From positions 2,274,001-2,338,000 of the forward strand of contig NZ_CP115465.1 in NCBI RefSeq assembly GCF_027912535.1: DNA of 64,000 nucleotides. Reading direction: 5' to 3'. The DNA is from Brevundimonas sp. NIBR11. Its GTDB lineage: Bacteria; Pseudomonadota; Alphaproteobacteria; Caulobacterales; Caulobacteraceae. The notes under the pieces were generated by a model, which had not been told where the DNA came from, did no database searches, and saw nothing but the letters and a program-made list of their open reading frames with translations. A program made the position numbers and the translations under genes. Within the stretch, counting starts at the first letter, position 1, and each line of letters opens with the position of its first letter. Shown here piece after piece: positions 17,653 through 25,971 of the stretch.

Positions 17653-18333
17653 ATGTCCGCGAACGTCCTGTTCCATTTCCCCTTCGACCCCGGCAGCCGC
17701 GCCGCGCGTCTGGCTTTGGGCGAAGCGCGCATCGAATGGACCGAGGTCCTCGTCCGCCCTTGGGAAGACGACTGCCCCGTCGGCGATCTGAACCCCTCCG
17801 GCATGCCGCCCGTGCTGCAGGTCGAGGGCAAGCCCGCCCTGACGCTGTGCGAGGCCGGCGCGATTCTCGGCTGGATCGAGGACGCGCAGAAGGGGCCGCT
17901 GCTGATGCCCGCGGACGCCGCCGAGCGCGCCGAGGCCCGCCGCCTGACCGCCTGGTTCGACCGCCGTTTCACCGACGAGGTCAACGCCGTCCTGCTGCAC
18001 GAGCGGATGGAGAAGCCGCTGCTCCGCCTCGGCCCGCCGGAAGCCCGGATGCTGCGCGAAGGCCGAGAGGCGCTGAAGCATCATCTGGCCGTGTTCGAAG
18101 GCCTGTTGGCCCGCCGTGACTGGTTCGCCGGCCGCCGCCTGTCGCAGGCCGACATTGTCGCGGCCGCTCATCTATCGACCCTGGATTATTTCGGCGAGAT
18201 TTCCTGGGCCAACTGGCCGGGGCTGAAGACATGGTACATGAAGATCAAGTCGCGGCCGTGCTTCCGCCCCCTGCTGGCGGACCGGTTCCAGGGGCTGGCG
18301 CCCGCCCCGCACTACGCGGATCTGGATTTCTGA
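17653..18333 (+). CDS. fzlA: GST-fold protein, probable FzlA (FtsZ-binding cell-division factor)
   Basis: A 226-residue glutathione-transferase-fold protein. In Caulobacter, FzlA binds FtsZ filaments and is needed for constriction. Features supporting this: FHFPFDPGSRAARLALGEA at the start, LNPSGMPPVL, an alpha-helical domain with the W-rich stretch SWANWPGLKTWYMKIKSRP, and the C-terminal YADLDF, which fits the functionally important acidic tail reported for FzlA. queG follows directly. ATG 17653 has AGGA seven bases upstream and is preferred over GTG 17638. A generic GST is the alternative. Confidence 0.65.
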   Translation: MSANVLFHFPFDPGSRAARLALGEARIEWTEVLVRPWEDDCPVGDLNPSGMPPVLQVEGKPALTLCEAGAILGWIEDAQKGPLLMPADAAERAEARRLTAWFDRRFTDEVNAVLLHERMEKPLLRLGPPEARMLREGREALKHHLAVFEGLLARRDWFAGRRLSQADIVAAAHLSTLDYFGEISWANWPGLKTWYMKIKSRPCFRPLLADRFQGLAPAPHYADLDF

Positions 18334-18367
18334 TTTCGCCCGGATGAGCGGTGTGGGAAACGGCCCC

Positions 18368-19477
18368 ATGTCCGACCTCCGCGACATCCTCCGCACCAAG
18401 GCCGCCGAACTCGGCTTCTCGGCGTGCCGGTTCGCCTCGGCGTCCGAGCCCTGGTCCGCCGGCGAACGCCTCGCCCATTTCGTCGAGGCCGGGCGTCACG
18501 GCGACATGCAATGGATGGAGACCACTCTCGAACGCCGCGCCCACCCCACCGCCATGTGGGACGGCGCCCGGACGGCCATCGTGCTCGGGATGAATTACGG
18601 CCCCGAAACTGACCCCCTGCCCGAGATGGCCGACGCCTCCGCCGGCTACATCTCCGTCTACGCGCGCGGCGACGACTACCACGAACTGATCAAGGGCCGG
18701 CTGAAGACCCTGGCCGGCCAGGTCGCCGCCAGGCTGGGCGCGGAGGTGAAGGTCTTCGTCGACACCGCCCCGCTGATGGAAAAGCCCCTGGCCCAGCGCG
18801 CCGGTCTCGGCTGGCAGGGGAAACACACCAATGTCCTCAGCCGCGAGCACGGCAACTGGCTGTTCCTCGGCGTCATCCTGACGGCCGCGGAGATCGAGCC
18901 CGACCCGGCCGAGACCGACCACTGCGGCTCCTGCACGGCCTGTCTCGACGCCTGTCCGACGAACGCCTTCCCGGCGCCCTTCCAGCTCGATGCGCGCCGC
19001 TGCCTGTCCTACCTGACCATCGAGCACGCCGGCCCCTGGCCGATGGAGTTCCGCGACCTGACCGGCTCGCGCATCTACGGCTGTGACGACTGTCTGGGCG
19101 TCTGTCCGTGGAACAAGTTCGCGCAAGGCTCCCGCGAGACCCGCCTCGCCGCCCGCGAAGCCTCGGTGAGTCCCCGCCTGGATCACCTCGCCGCACTTGA
19201 CGACCCGACGTTCCGGACCCTGTTCTCCAAAAGCCCGATCAAGCGCATAGGCCGCGACCGGTTCGTGCGGAACGTCCTCTATGCGGTAGGCAACTCGGGG
19301 GATCCGGCGCTGGTGGAGAGCGCTGAACGGCTTCTGGACGACGCATCGCCGGTCGTGCGCGGGGCTGCCGTCTGGGCGCTGTCACGGCTGTCGGACACAC
19401 AGTCGTTCGCCGCCGCGCGAGAGGCGAGACTGGCGCGGGAAGAGGACGAGAGCGTCAGGGCCGAGTGGGGCGACTAG
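18368..19477 (+). CDS. queG: Epoxyqueuosine reductase
   Basis: A 369-residue cobalamin-dependent iron-sulfur enzyme that performs the last step of queuosine synthesis in tRNA. Two 4Fe-4S cysteine sets are visible: CGSCTACLDACP and CDDCLGVCP, and the C-terminus has a HEAT-like repeat segment (VVRGAAVWALSRL). The start is ambiguous between ATG 18344 and ATG 18368; MSDLRDILRTKAAELGF begins the family homology, so I use 18368. It is 34 bases from the fzlA-like gene, and its stop overlaps the convergent FKBP gene. Confidence 0.95.
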   Translation: MSDLRDILRTKAAELGFSACRFASASEPWSAGERLAHFVEAGRHGDMQWMETTLERRAHPTAMWDGARTAIVLGMNYGPETDPLPEMADASAGYISVYARGDDYHELIKGRLKTLAGQVAARLGAEVKVFVDTAPLMEKPLAQRAGLGWQGKHTNVLSREHGNWLFLGVILTAAEIEPDPAETDHCGSCTACLDACPTNAFPAPFQLDARRCLSYLTIEHAGPWPMEFRDLTGSRIYGCDDCLGVCPWNKFAQGSRETRLAAREASVSPRLDHLAALDDPTFRTLFSKSPIKRIGRDRFVRNVLYAVGNSGDPALVESAERLLDDASPVVRGAAVWALSRLSDTQSFAAAREARLAREEDESVRAEWGD

Positions 19478-20010
19478 CCCTGCGCCAAGCCGACACCGCG
19501 GCCTCCCCCGGGCACCGGCGCCACGTCCAGCAGCTTGATGCGGAAAACCAGGACGGAGTTCGGCGGGATGTCCGCCCCCTGCCCCTGCTCGCCATACCCC
19601 AGCGCCGGCGGGACATAGAGCATCCACTCGTCGCCGACTTTCATCCGCTGAAGGGCCTCGGTCCAGCCGGGCACGACCTGTTCGGCCGTGGTCACATAGG
19701 GCTGGCCGCGCGAGAACGATGAGTCGAACACCGAGCCGTCGGTCAGGGCCCCTTCGTAGTCCACCCGCACCAGATCGTTCCGATCCGGCGTCGCCGCGCC
19801 CGACGGACCGGACTGAATGACCTTGTATTGCAGACCAGACGGCAGGGTTTCGACCCCCTCCGCCTTGCCGTTCGACTCCATGAAGAAGGCCGCGGCCCGG
19901 GCGTTGGCGTCCAGATCCGCGCCGCCCGCCGCGTCGCGGTTGCAGCCGGCCAGCATCAGGACCGAAATCGCGCCGACGGCCGCTGCCGTCCTAGCCCATC
20001 CGAAGCGCAT
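19474..20010 (-). CDS. FKBP-type peptidyl-prolyl isomerase, lipoprotein
   Basis: A 178-residue periplasmic isomerase. The signal ends with the lipobox MLAGC, so a membrane-anchored protein is predicted. The FKBP domain spans about 75-165: DLVRVDYEGALTDGSVFDSS, VVPGWTEALQRMKVG, YGEQGQGADIPPNSVLVF. These are the residues forming the FK506 pocket. Its start codon lies inside the end of the upstream threonine dehydratase gene, about 20 bases before that stop, so coupled translation is likely although the functions seem unrelated. Confidence 0.9.
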   Translation of the reverse strand: MRFGWARTAAAVGAISVLMLAGCNRDAAGGADLDANARAAAFFMESNGKAEGVETLPSGLQYKVIQSGPSGAATPDRNDLVRVDYEGALTDGSVFDSSFSRGQPYVTTAEQVVPGWTEALQRMKVGDEWMLYVPPALGYGEQGQGADIPPNSVLVFRIKLLDVAPVPGGGRGVGLAQG

Positions 20011-21193
20011 AACCCTTGTCCTTCAAAGCCTGTCCGATCGCGTCGGAGTGGGCGCTATCGCGCGTTTCGACCATGATGTCGAACTCCGCGCCCTTGGCCG
20101 GGACGTCGAGCGCCAGACGGTTGTGGACGACGTCGATGATGTTGCCGCCGAGGCCCCCGATCACCGCCGCCATGGCCGACAGCATGCCCGGCCGGTCGTC
20201 GCCCAGGATGCGATAGACGATCAGACGCTTCTCGCGGACCATCTCGCGGTTCAACACCACGGCCAGCATCCGCGCGTCGATGTTACCGCCGCACAGGACC
20301 AGGCCGACCTTCATCCCCTTGAACCGCTCCGGATAGCGCAGCAGGGCCGCCAGACCGCCGGCCCCAGCGCCCTCGGCCACGGTCTTCTCAAGGGTCGCGA
20401 ACAGCGCCACGGCCTTTTCGAAATCTTCCTCGTCGACGACCAGCACGTCCTCGACCAGGGGATCGGCGAGGGCGAAGGGGATGTCGCCGACCGCCTTGAT
20501 GGCGATGCCCTCGGCGATCGTCGCGCCGCCGCAGCGTGGCGTCTCGCTCTTCCGCCTGGCGGTGAACGACGGGTACATGGCCGCCTCGACGCCGAAGATG
20601 CGGATGTCCGGTTTGATCGCCTTGGCCGCGATCGAGCAGCCCGCGATCAGCCCTCCGCCTCCGATAGGGATGATCAGGGCGTCGAGGTCCGGCGCGTCCT
20701 CCAGAAACTCGATGGCGCAGACGCCTTGGCCGGTCACGATTCCCTCGTCGTCGAAGGCGGAGATGAAGACGAAGCCTTCCTCGTCGCGCAGGCGATGCGC
20801 TTCCTCGGTCGAGCCGGTGAAGTCCGCGCCCTTGATGACGACCGTCGCGCCGTGGCTGCGGGTGCCGTCGATCTTGGTGAAGGGCGTGCCCTCGGGCATG
20901 ACGATGGTCACCGGGATGCCAAGTCGACCGCCATGGTAGGCCAGGGCCTGGGCGTGATTGCCCGCCGAGGCGGCGACGACGCCGCGCCTCCGCTCTTCCG
21001 GGCTGAGCTGGCTCAGCCGGTTCAGGGCGCCCCGCTCCTTGAAGCTGCCTGTGAAGTGCAGATTGTCGTACTTGATCCAGACCTCTGCCCCGGTCAGCGC
21101 CGACAGGCGTCTGGAGTAGCGGACCGGCGTGCGGTCGACCTGCCCGGCGATGCGGCCCTGCGCCGCCTGGATATCCGCGAATACGACTGTCAT
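19991..21193 (-). CDS. Threonine ammonia-lyase, biodegradative type with ACT domain
   Basis: A 400-residue PLP enzyme that deaminates threonine to 2-oxobutyrate. Lys52 in HFTGSFKERGA is the Schiff-base lysine; the glycine loop PIGGGGLIAG binds the phosphate; SAGNHAQALAYHG is the substrate loop. A single ACT domain occupies roughly the last 75 residues (LIVYRILGDDRPGMLS). Length and single ACT fit the TdcB/IlvA short form rather than the two-ACT form. ATG 21193 is chosen because homology begins there; the longer frame has none. Confidence 0.9.
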   Translation of the reverse strand: MTVVFADIQAAQGRIAGQVDRTPVRYSRRLSALTGAEVWIKYDNLHFTGSFKERGALNRLSQLSPEERRRGVVAASAGNHAQALAYHGGRLGIPVTIVMPEGTPFTKIDGTRSHGATVVIKGADFTGSTEEAHRLRDEEGFVFISAFDDEGIVTGQGVCAIEFLEDAPDLDALIIPIGGGGLIAGCSIAAKAIKPDIRIFGVEAAMYPSFTARRKSETPRCGGATIAEGIAIKAVGDIPFALADPLVEDVLVVDEEDFEKAVALFATLEKTVAEGAGAGGLAALLRYPERFKGMKVGLVLCGGNIDARMLAVVLNREMVREKRLIVYRILGDDRPGMLSAMAAVIGGLGGNIIDVVHNRLALDVPAKGAEFDIMVETRDSAHSDAIGQALKDKGYALRMG

Positions 21194-21363
21194 GGGGTCC
21201 CTGTAGACCAGCTGGGCGGTCGGTCCGAACGGCCGGCCGTTCTGTTGTTCGGGTCTTGTGGCGCCCGCCGTCAGGTCCCGCAACCTTGACCTTACGCCTG
21301 CGTTAGGCGTCATGTGGACCTGGCCCTTCAGGCGTATCCATGTGCCCGTTCGAGAAAAGTCCG

Positions 21364-21879
21364 ATGTCGATGCGCTCCGCTTCCACCCTCGCCGCCGCCG
21401 CTGCGATTACCGCCGCCCTGTCCGCCTGCGCGCCCGTCCCCGGGCCGTCGGGCTATGCGCCGGCGCCGCCCGCCGCCTTCAACGCCGCCGACTTCGGCTG
21501 GTCGACCCGGACGGGTACGGCGGGCATCGCAGGCAGCGTCGCCTATGGCCGCGACGGCCAGAGCTTCGCCTGCACCGGATCGGTCGCCCTGACGCCCGAC
21601 ACCCCCTACACCCGCGCCCGGTTCCAGACCCTGTACGGATCGACCGACCAGGCGGCGGTCCCAGAGGCGGTGATTCGCGCCCGCACCGTGGCCGATCCCA
21701 ATGGCGACTACCGCTCCTATGTTCGGTCGGCGACCTGCGCCAACGGTCGCTTCCGCTTCGACGGCCTGCCGGATGGCGGCTGGTTCCTGATCACCCCGGT
21801 CAGCGCTGGCGGCGACCGCATCGTCCTGATGCGCCACGTCGTGACCCGCGCCGGCACGACCGCCAACGTCACTCTGTAG
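21364..21879 (+). CDS. Hypothetical secreted lipoprotein
   Basis: About 171 residues. A short basic N-terminus, hydrophobic stretch and lipobox LSACA predict a lipoprotein. The mature part has a repeated beta pattern (GSVAYGRDGQSFACTGSVALTPDTP, cut here) and an end resembling the carboxypeptidase-regulatory beta sandwich (FRFDGLPDGGWFLITPV). Function not recognised. Start could be ATG 21364 or 21370. It is divergent from the threonine dehydratase gene. Confidence 0.65.
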   Translation: MSMRSASTLAAAAAITAALSACAPVPGPSGYAPAPPAAFNAADFGWSTRTGTAGIAGSVAYGRDGQSFACTGSVALTPDTPYTRARFQTLYGSTDQAAVPEAVIRARTVADPNGDYRSYVRSATCANGRFRFDGLPDGGWFLITPVSAGGDRIVLMRHVVTRAGTTANVTL

Positions 21880-21930
21880 CGTCCGACCCCAAACCGGCGG
21901 GTCGATCCCGCACAAGCCGAGGCGTTAACC

Positions 21931-22461
21931 ATGAAAGCCGCAGCCATCGCCGTCGCCCTCCTGACCGCCTCGGTCGCGCTTCCGGCCGTTGCGCAGAACT
22001 GGAGCTATCCGGATCAGGTGCGGTCGTATTCGAGCTACGGTCGCTATGGCTACGACTACAACGGCCAGCAAGACCGCCCCGGCGACTATCGCTGCGACGC
22101 CTACTGGGATCGCGGCCGCGACGACTGCGACGCCCGCTGGCGCGACCATCGTCCTATGCGGTCCTATAGCTCCTATCGCTCGAACCAGGGCTACAGCCCT
22201 TACAGCCGCGAGCGCGACGGCGGCGGCTACGTCTATCAGCCCTACAACCAGGGGACCCAGTACTACGGTGCCTATGGTCGACCCGATCAGGTCTATCCCG
22301 GCTCGGGCTACGGCGGTCAGGTCCTGAACTACTATGGCGCGGGCTACGGCAACGGCCGCGATGGAGGCCGCCAGTCGTACTGCGCCTCGCGCTACCGGTC
22401 CTACGATCCCAACAGCGGCTACTACCGCGCCTATTCGGGCCGACTGATCTTCTGCGGATAA
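21931..22461 (+). CDS. Secreted Tyr/Gly-rich protein with BA14K-like C-terminus
   Basis: A 176-residue exported protein: signal peptide through ALPAVAQ, then about 125 residues dominated by Tyr, Gly, Ser, Arg and Gln in YGRYGYDYNG-like runs. The end (CASRYRSYDPNSGYYR, then a terminal cysteine) matches the BA14K pattern, named from a Brucella immunoreactive lectin-like protein. The paired cysteines may form a disulfide. Envelope or surface role is inferred. The start codon overlaps the 8-base word TTAACCAT, the CtrA half-site sequence, probably by chance. Confidence 0.7.
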   Translation: MKAAAIAVALLTASVALPAVAQNWSYPDQVRSYSSYGRYGYDYNGQQDRPGDYRCDAYWDRGRDDCDARWRDHRPMRSYSSYRSNQGYSPYSRERDGGGYVYQPYNQGTQYYGAYGRPDQVYPGSGYGGQVLNYYGAGYGNGRDGGRQSYCASRYRSYDPNSGYYRAYSGRLIFCG

Positions 22462-22563
22462 CCGCGATCAGTCGATCACAGGTTCGCGCCTGAACGCCGT
22501 TCGCCATTTTTCGGACGCACCGGCCCCGCTTTCCTCGACCTCAATCAGTCGGGGAGTACGTCC

Positions 22564-22761
22564 GTGTCCCAGCACAACATCATCGGTTCGGAAGCCTTCG
22601 ACCGGTCGCCGTTCGTCATCATCCGCTCGGTCCGCACCGGCGGCATGCGCCGCAAGCAGACGCGCACGGCCTTCGCCTTCATGGCCGGAGCAGCCGCCGC
22701 TGTGATCGGCGGAATCGTGGCGGCGGTGGTGGCGTTCGGGCCGGGGTTGGCGGGGGGGTAA
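22564..22761 (+). CDS. Small single-pass membrane protein
   Basis: A 65-residue protein starting at GTG 22564. A polar N-terminus ending in a basic cluster (RRKQTR) precedes one hydrophobic helix (FAFMAGAAAAVIGGIVAAVVAF), giving a predicted inner-membrane protein with its N-terminus in the cytoplasm. No family recognised. It ends just before a strong GC-rich inverted repeat. Confidence 0.5.
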   Translation: MSQHNIIGSEAFDRSPFVIIRSVRTGGMRRKQTRTAFAFMAGAAAAVIGGIVAAVVAFGPGLAGG

Positions 22762-22768
22762 AGGCAAA

Positions 22769-22797
22769 CCTACCCCCCCCTGCGGGGGAGGGGTAGG
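22769..22797. terminator. Bidirectional GC-rich hairpin
   Basis: CCTACCCC pairs with GGGGTAGG, with an inner C-run/G-run stem, between two convergent genes. There is no clear T-run, so it could be a bidirectional terminator or a dispersed intergenic repeat. Confidence 0.5.
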
Positions 22798-22804
22798 CTT
22801 CGGC

Positions 22805-23338
22805 CTAAGCCAGCCACACCATCATCCGCGTATCGATGTCCGCCTGCCGCGCGCGGCTGAACGCCCGGCGCGTCTCGCCGGTGTAGAGGAAGCCCGCCTT
22901 CTCCAGCACACGCCCCGACGCCGGGTTGTCGGCGAAATGCCCGGCCACCAGCGCACGCCGCTTCCAGCGCTTGGACGCCCAGACCAGGGCGCCTTCCAGC
23001 GCCTCGGTCGCCAGACCCCGGCCCCAGAACTCGCGGCCGATCCAGTAGCCGGTCTCAGGCACCCGATCCTCGTCCTCGAACATGCCCAGAACGCCCACGA
23101 CGCCGTGGTCCTCGTGCTCGATGACAAAGGTGTTGGCTCGAGCCGGGTTCTGTGCGGCGACGGCGATGACGAAGTCCTCCGCATCGCCCTGTCCGAAGGG
23201 GTGCGGCATCCGCTTGGTCATGCGGGCGATGTCGTGATCGTTGGCCAGGCGGGCGATTGCGGGCACGTCCTGCGGCGCGGGCGCGCGCAGCAACAAACGC
23301 CGGGTCTCGACGACCGGAGAGGTTTCAATGACGCACAT
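22805..23338 (-). CDS. GNAT acetyltransferase, RimJ/RimL-like
   Basis: A 177-residue N-acetyltransferase. The start ETRRLLLRAPAPQDVPAIA, the mid-section TGYWIGREFWGRGLATEAL (acetyl-CoA P-loop region) and NPASGRVLEKAGF are the hallmarks of the RimJ/RimL subgroup, which acetylates ribosomal protein N-termini or small amines. Substrate unknown. It lies downstream of rplU-rpmA but behind the rpmA terminator. The ORF ends eight bases from the GC-rich hairpin. Confidence 0.85.
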   Translation of the reverse strand: MCVIETSPVVETRRLLLRAPAPQDVPAIARLANDHDIARMTKRMPHPFGQGDAEDFVIAVAAQNPARANTFVIEHEDHGVVGVLGMFEDEDRVPETGYWIGREFWGRGLATEALEGALVWASKRWKRRALVAGHFADNPASGRVLEKAGFLYTGETRRAFSRARQADIDTRMMVWLA

Positions 23339-23406
23339 GTCTGGCCTCGTTCATCGGTCCGCCTCCTTGGAGGGCTCGGGCGGACTTCGAGGCGGGGAAA
23401 CGCAAA

Positions 23407-23434
23407 CGGGGAGCCTGGTGATCCAGACTCCCCG
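23407..23434 (-). terminator. Rho-independent terminator of rplU-rpmA
   Basis: CGGGGAG pairs with CTCCCCG, extended by CTGG/CCAG around a TGAT loop with one mismatch, followed on the minus strand by TTTGCGTTT. It lies 70 bases beyond the rpmA stop. Confidence 0.75.
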
Positions 23435-23504
23435 CGGAATATTTCCCTTGGTCCGGATCGGCTGCTTCTTGGAGGAGCAACGCGATCCGAAATCCGGTTT
23501 CGCG

Positions 23505-23792
23505 TTACTCGGCGGCGAGCGCCTGTCGGGCGTCGTCATTCGCCGGAATGATCGACACGTAACAACGGCCGTTGGCTTTCTTGGTGAACTTCACGGCGCC
23601 GTGCTCGGTGGCGAACAGGGTGTGGTCGCGGCCGAGGCCGACGTTCTCACCCGGGTGGAAGGTGGTGCCGCGCTGGCGCACGAGGATGTTGCCGGCCAGG
23701 ACGTTTTCGCCGCCGAACTTCTTCACGCCCAGGCGCTTGGAGTGCGAGTCGCGACCGTTACGCGACGAACCACCGGATTTTTTGTGAGCCAT
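23505..23792 (-). CDS. rpmA: 50S ribosomal protein L27
   Basis: A 95-residue L27, which lies near the peptidyl-transferase centre. [20 protein letters not shown] and the core [19 protein letters not shown] are diagnostic. It is not preceded by the N-terminal extension cleaved in Firmicutes. It follows rplU by 57 bases on the same strand, the universal rplU-rpmA order, and ends before a terminator. Confidence 0.98.
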   Translation of the reverse strand: MAHKKSGGSSRNGRDSHSKRLGVKKFGGENVLAGNILVRQRGTTFHPGENVGLGRDHTLFATEHGAVKFTKKANGRCYVSIIPANDDARQALAAE

Positions 23793-23849
23793 CTGAACTC
23801 TCTCTTCGTTGCGTCAGCGGCCGTAGGACCGTCTGGCGCGCGTCTTGTT

Positions 23850-24404
23850 TTAGGCTTCGTCGGTCGAAGCGGCGGTTTCGGTCGGGGCGGCCTTCTTGGC
23901 CGGGGCCTTCTTGGGGGGAGCCGAAGCTTCCACCACGCCGGCTTCGACCTTGGCGCCGTTGCCGCCGGTCACGACCGTCTCGGTCGAACCCAGGTCAGAC
24001 GTCGCCGTGCGCGAGGCCAGGTTGCGGGCGCGCAGGTTGATCTCGGCCTTGGTCATCAGGTCGATCTTGCCTTCCCACTTGGCGGTCTCGCCGGCGCCGT
24101 CGATGCCGGTGATGCGCAGGACCGATTCCATCTGGCGGTGGCCGTTCGTGCGGCGATAGCCCTGACGACGGGTCTTCTTGAAGATCTTGACCTTCTCGCC
24201 CTTGCGGGTCTCGATCAGGGTCGCGCCGACGAAGGCGCCCGAGATCAGCGGTGCGCCCAGGGTCACGCCCTTGTCGCCGCCCAGCATCAGGACGCTGTCG
24301 AACTTCAGTTCCTGACCGGCGTCGCCGTCCAGCTTTTCAACGACGATCGTGTCGCCCGGTTGAACCCGGTACTGCTTGCCGCCGGTCTTGATCACCGCGT
24401 ACAT
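23850..24404 (-). CDS. rplU: 50S ribosomal protein L21 with Ala/Lys-rich tail
   Basis: A 184-residue L21. Residues 1-103 are the normal protein (MYAVIKTGGKQYRV, GYRRTNGHRQ), which binds 23S rRNA. The remaining 80 residues are a low-complexity tail rich in Ala, Lys, Thr and Glu (KKAPAKKAAPTETAA), common in Caulobacterales L21 proteins. Expression may be tuned by the leader hairpin upstream. rpmA follows. Confidence 0.96.
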   Translation of the reverse strand: MYAVIKTGGKQYRVQPGDTIVVEKLDGDAGQELKFDSVLMLGGDKGVTLGAPLISGAFVGATLIETRKGEKVKIFKKTRRQGYRRTNGHRQMESVLRITGIDGAGETAKWEGKIDLMTKAEINLRARNLASRTATSDLGSTETVVTGGNGAKVEAGVVEASAPPKKAPAKKAAPTETAASTDEA

Positions 24405-24425
24405 GTTGGAGCCTCAGCGTAACGC

Positions 24426-24462
24426 AAAAAAGGATGCGCCCGCCGGGTAGACCCCGCGGGCG
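24426..24462 (-). promoter_or_regulatory. Terminator-like hairpin in the rplU leader
   Basis: On the minus strand CGCCCGC and GCGGGCG pair, with an inner GGGT/ACCC stem and a C-C mismatch, and a run of six T lies five bases after the stem. It starts only about 20 bases upstream of the rplU start, with no gene upstream on that strand, so it can only act on the rplU leader transcript. This looks like an attenuator or autoregulatory leader element. Confidence 0.45.
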
Positions 24463-24605
24463 AAGAGCGGCGACATATACGGACCGCCCCCTCCGAGTCA
24501 ACGCGAAAGGCGCCGAAAACGCCCGGCGCCGCTCATTTGGACGGCTGATCTAGCCCCGTTCCTGCAGGCCGTGCAAAGACGAACCGCGCCACAGGGGAAG
24601 ACGCC

Positions 24606-25928
24606 ATGACCCAGACCACCGACCGCCGGGTCGTCGCCGCCCGCCGCATCGCGGGCCATATCGCCGACCACCTTCAGGCCGACCTTTCGCTGGAACTGTG
24701 GACAGGCGAGGTCATTCCGCTCGGCCCCGACGCCCGCGACGACATCCGCATCATCCTGGCTGATCCCTCCGCCGTGCGCCGCCTGATTCTCAAGCCCGGC
24801 CTGATGACCCTGTTCGAGCTTTACGCCACCGGCGATGTCCGCATCGAGGGCGGATCGCCGCTGGAGGCCGCCGACCGCTGGGACCACGGCCGGGCCGTCC
24901 ACCTGCCGAAGCGCGTGAACAAGGGACTGATTGCGCGCGAACTGGTTCCCTTCCTGCTGGCCGGGTCGAAACGCTCGATCGGCGACGCCGCCTACGACCC
25001 CAACGGCGAGGCAGGCCAGCGTCAGGCCAAGGCCGCCCGCAAGGACAAGGACTTCATCTCCTTCCACTATGACGTCGGCAACGACTTCTACGGCCTCTTC
25101 CTCGATCCGGAGATGGTCTATTCCAGCGCCTATTACGCCAATGCCGATCAGTCGCTGGAAGACGCCCAGACTCGCAAGCTGGACTTCATCTGTCGCAAGC
25201 TCCGCCTCAAGCCCGGCCAGAAGCTGCTCGACGTCGGCTGCGGATGGGGCGGCCTGTCGTGCTGGGCGGCGCAACACTACGGCGTCACCGTCCACGGCGT
25301 GACCCTGTCGGAGGAACAACTCGCCTTCGCCAACGCCAAGATCGCCCGCCTCGGCCTGCAGGACAGGATCACGCTCGAGCTCAAGGACTACCGCGATCTG
25401 ACGATGACCGAGCATTTCGACGCCATCTCCCAGGTCGAGATGTTCGAGCACGTCGGCTTCGCCAACCACGACCGCCACTTCATGGAGATGCACCGCCTGC
25501 TGAAACCGCGCGGCCTCTATTTCCACCAGGCCTCGGTGCGTCGTGGCGGCCGCGAGGCCGGAAACATCACGCCCCAGACCAACGCCACCCGCACCATCGG
25601 CCGCTTCATCTTCCCGGGCGGAGAGCTGGACACCATCGGCATGACGGTGACCAACCTCGGCCGCCTCGGCTTCGAGGTTCTGGACGTTGAGGACCTGCGT
25701 GAGCATTTCCAGGCCACCACCGCCGAATGGTCCCGCCGCCTGATGGCCCGCCGCGACGAGGCCGTCGCCCTGGTCGGCGAAGAACGCACCCGCCTCTGGC
25801 TCATCTTCTTCGCCATGTGCGCCAAGGGCTTCGAGCGGGGGTCGATCCTTGTGTACCAGACGGTGGCGCAGAAGCGGCGCGCGGGTCCGTCAGGCGTGCC
25901 ACTGGATCGGGGATCGCTTTATCGCTGA
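24606..25928 (+). CDS. cfa: Cyclopropane-fatty-acyl-phospholipid synthase family methyltransferase
   Basis: A 440-residue SAM-dependent enzyme that methylenates unsaturated acyl chains of membrane phospholipids, or a close relative. The N-terminal third is a lipid-binding domain; the methyltransferase core has LLDVGCGWGGLSCWAAQHYG, then GVTLSEEQLAFA and SQVEMFEHVGF, the motif containing the bicarbonate-ligand glutamate. The C-terminal region is somewhat short of the E. coli enzyme's arrangement but complete in motifs. It diverges from rplU across about 200 bases. Confidence 0.88.
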   Translation: MTQTTDRRVVAARRIAGHIADHLQADLSLELWTGEVIPLGPDARDDIRIILADPSAVRRLILKPGLMTLFELYATGDVRIEGGSPLEAADRWDHGRAVHLPKRVNKGLIARELVPFLLAGSKRSIGDAAYDPNGEAGQRQAKAARKDKDFISFHYDVGNDFYGLFLDPEMVYSSAYYANADQSLEDAQTRKLDFICRKLRLKPGQKLLDVGCGWGGLSCWAAQHYGVTVHGVTLSEEQLAFANAKIARLGLQDRITLELKDYRDLTMTEHFDAISQVEMFEHVGFANHDRHFMEMHRLLKPRGLYFHQASVRRGGREAGNITPQTNATRTIGRFIFPGGELDTIGMTVTNLGRLGFEVLDVEDLREHFQATTAEWSRRLMARRDEAVALVGEERTRLWLIFFAMCAKGFERGSILVYQTVAQKRRAGPSGVPLDRGSLYR

Positions 25929-25941
25929 TCCCGGCTGGCGC

Positions 25942-25954
25942 GTTATAAAGTAAC
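25942..25954 (+). promoter_or_regulatory. Possible Zur box
   Basis: GTTATAAAGTAAC matches the imperfect palindrome GTTATA-N-TATAAC used by alphaproteobacterial Zur in ten of twelve positions. It lies 18 bases upstream of the first ATG of the zinc-related cluster, just before a TATAT-like -10 element, where a repressor would block transcription. No site test is possible here. Confidence 0.45.
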
Positions 25955-25971
25955 AGGCTATATCGCGATCA

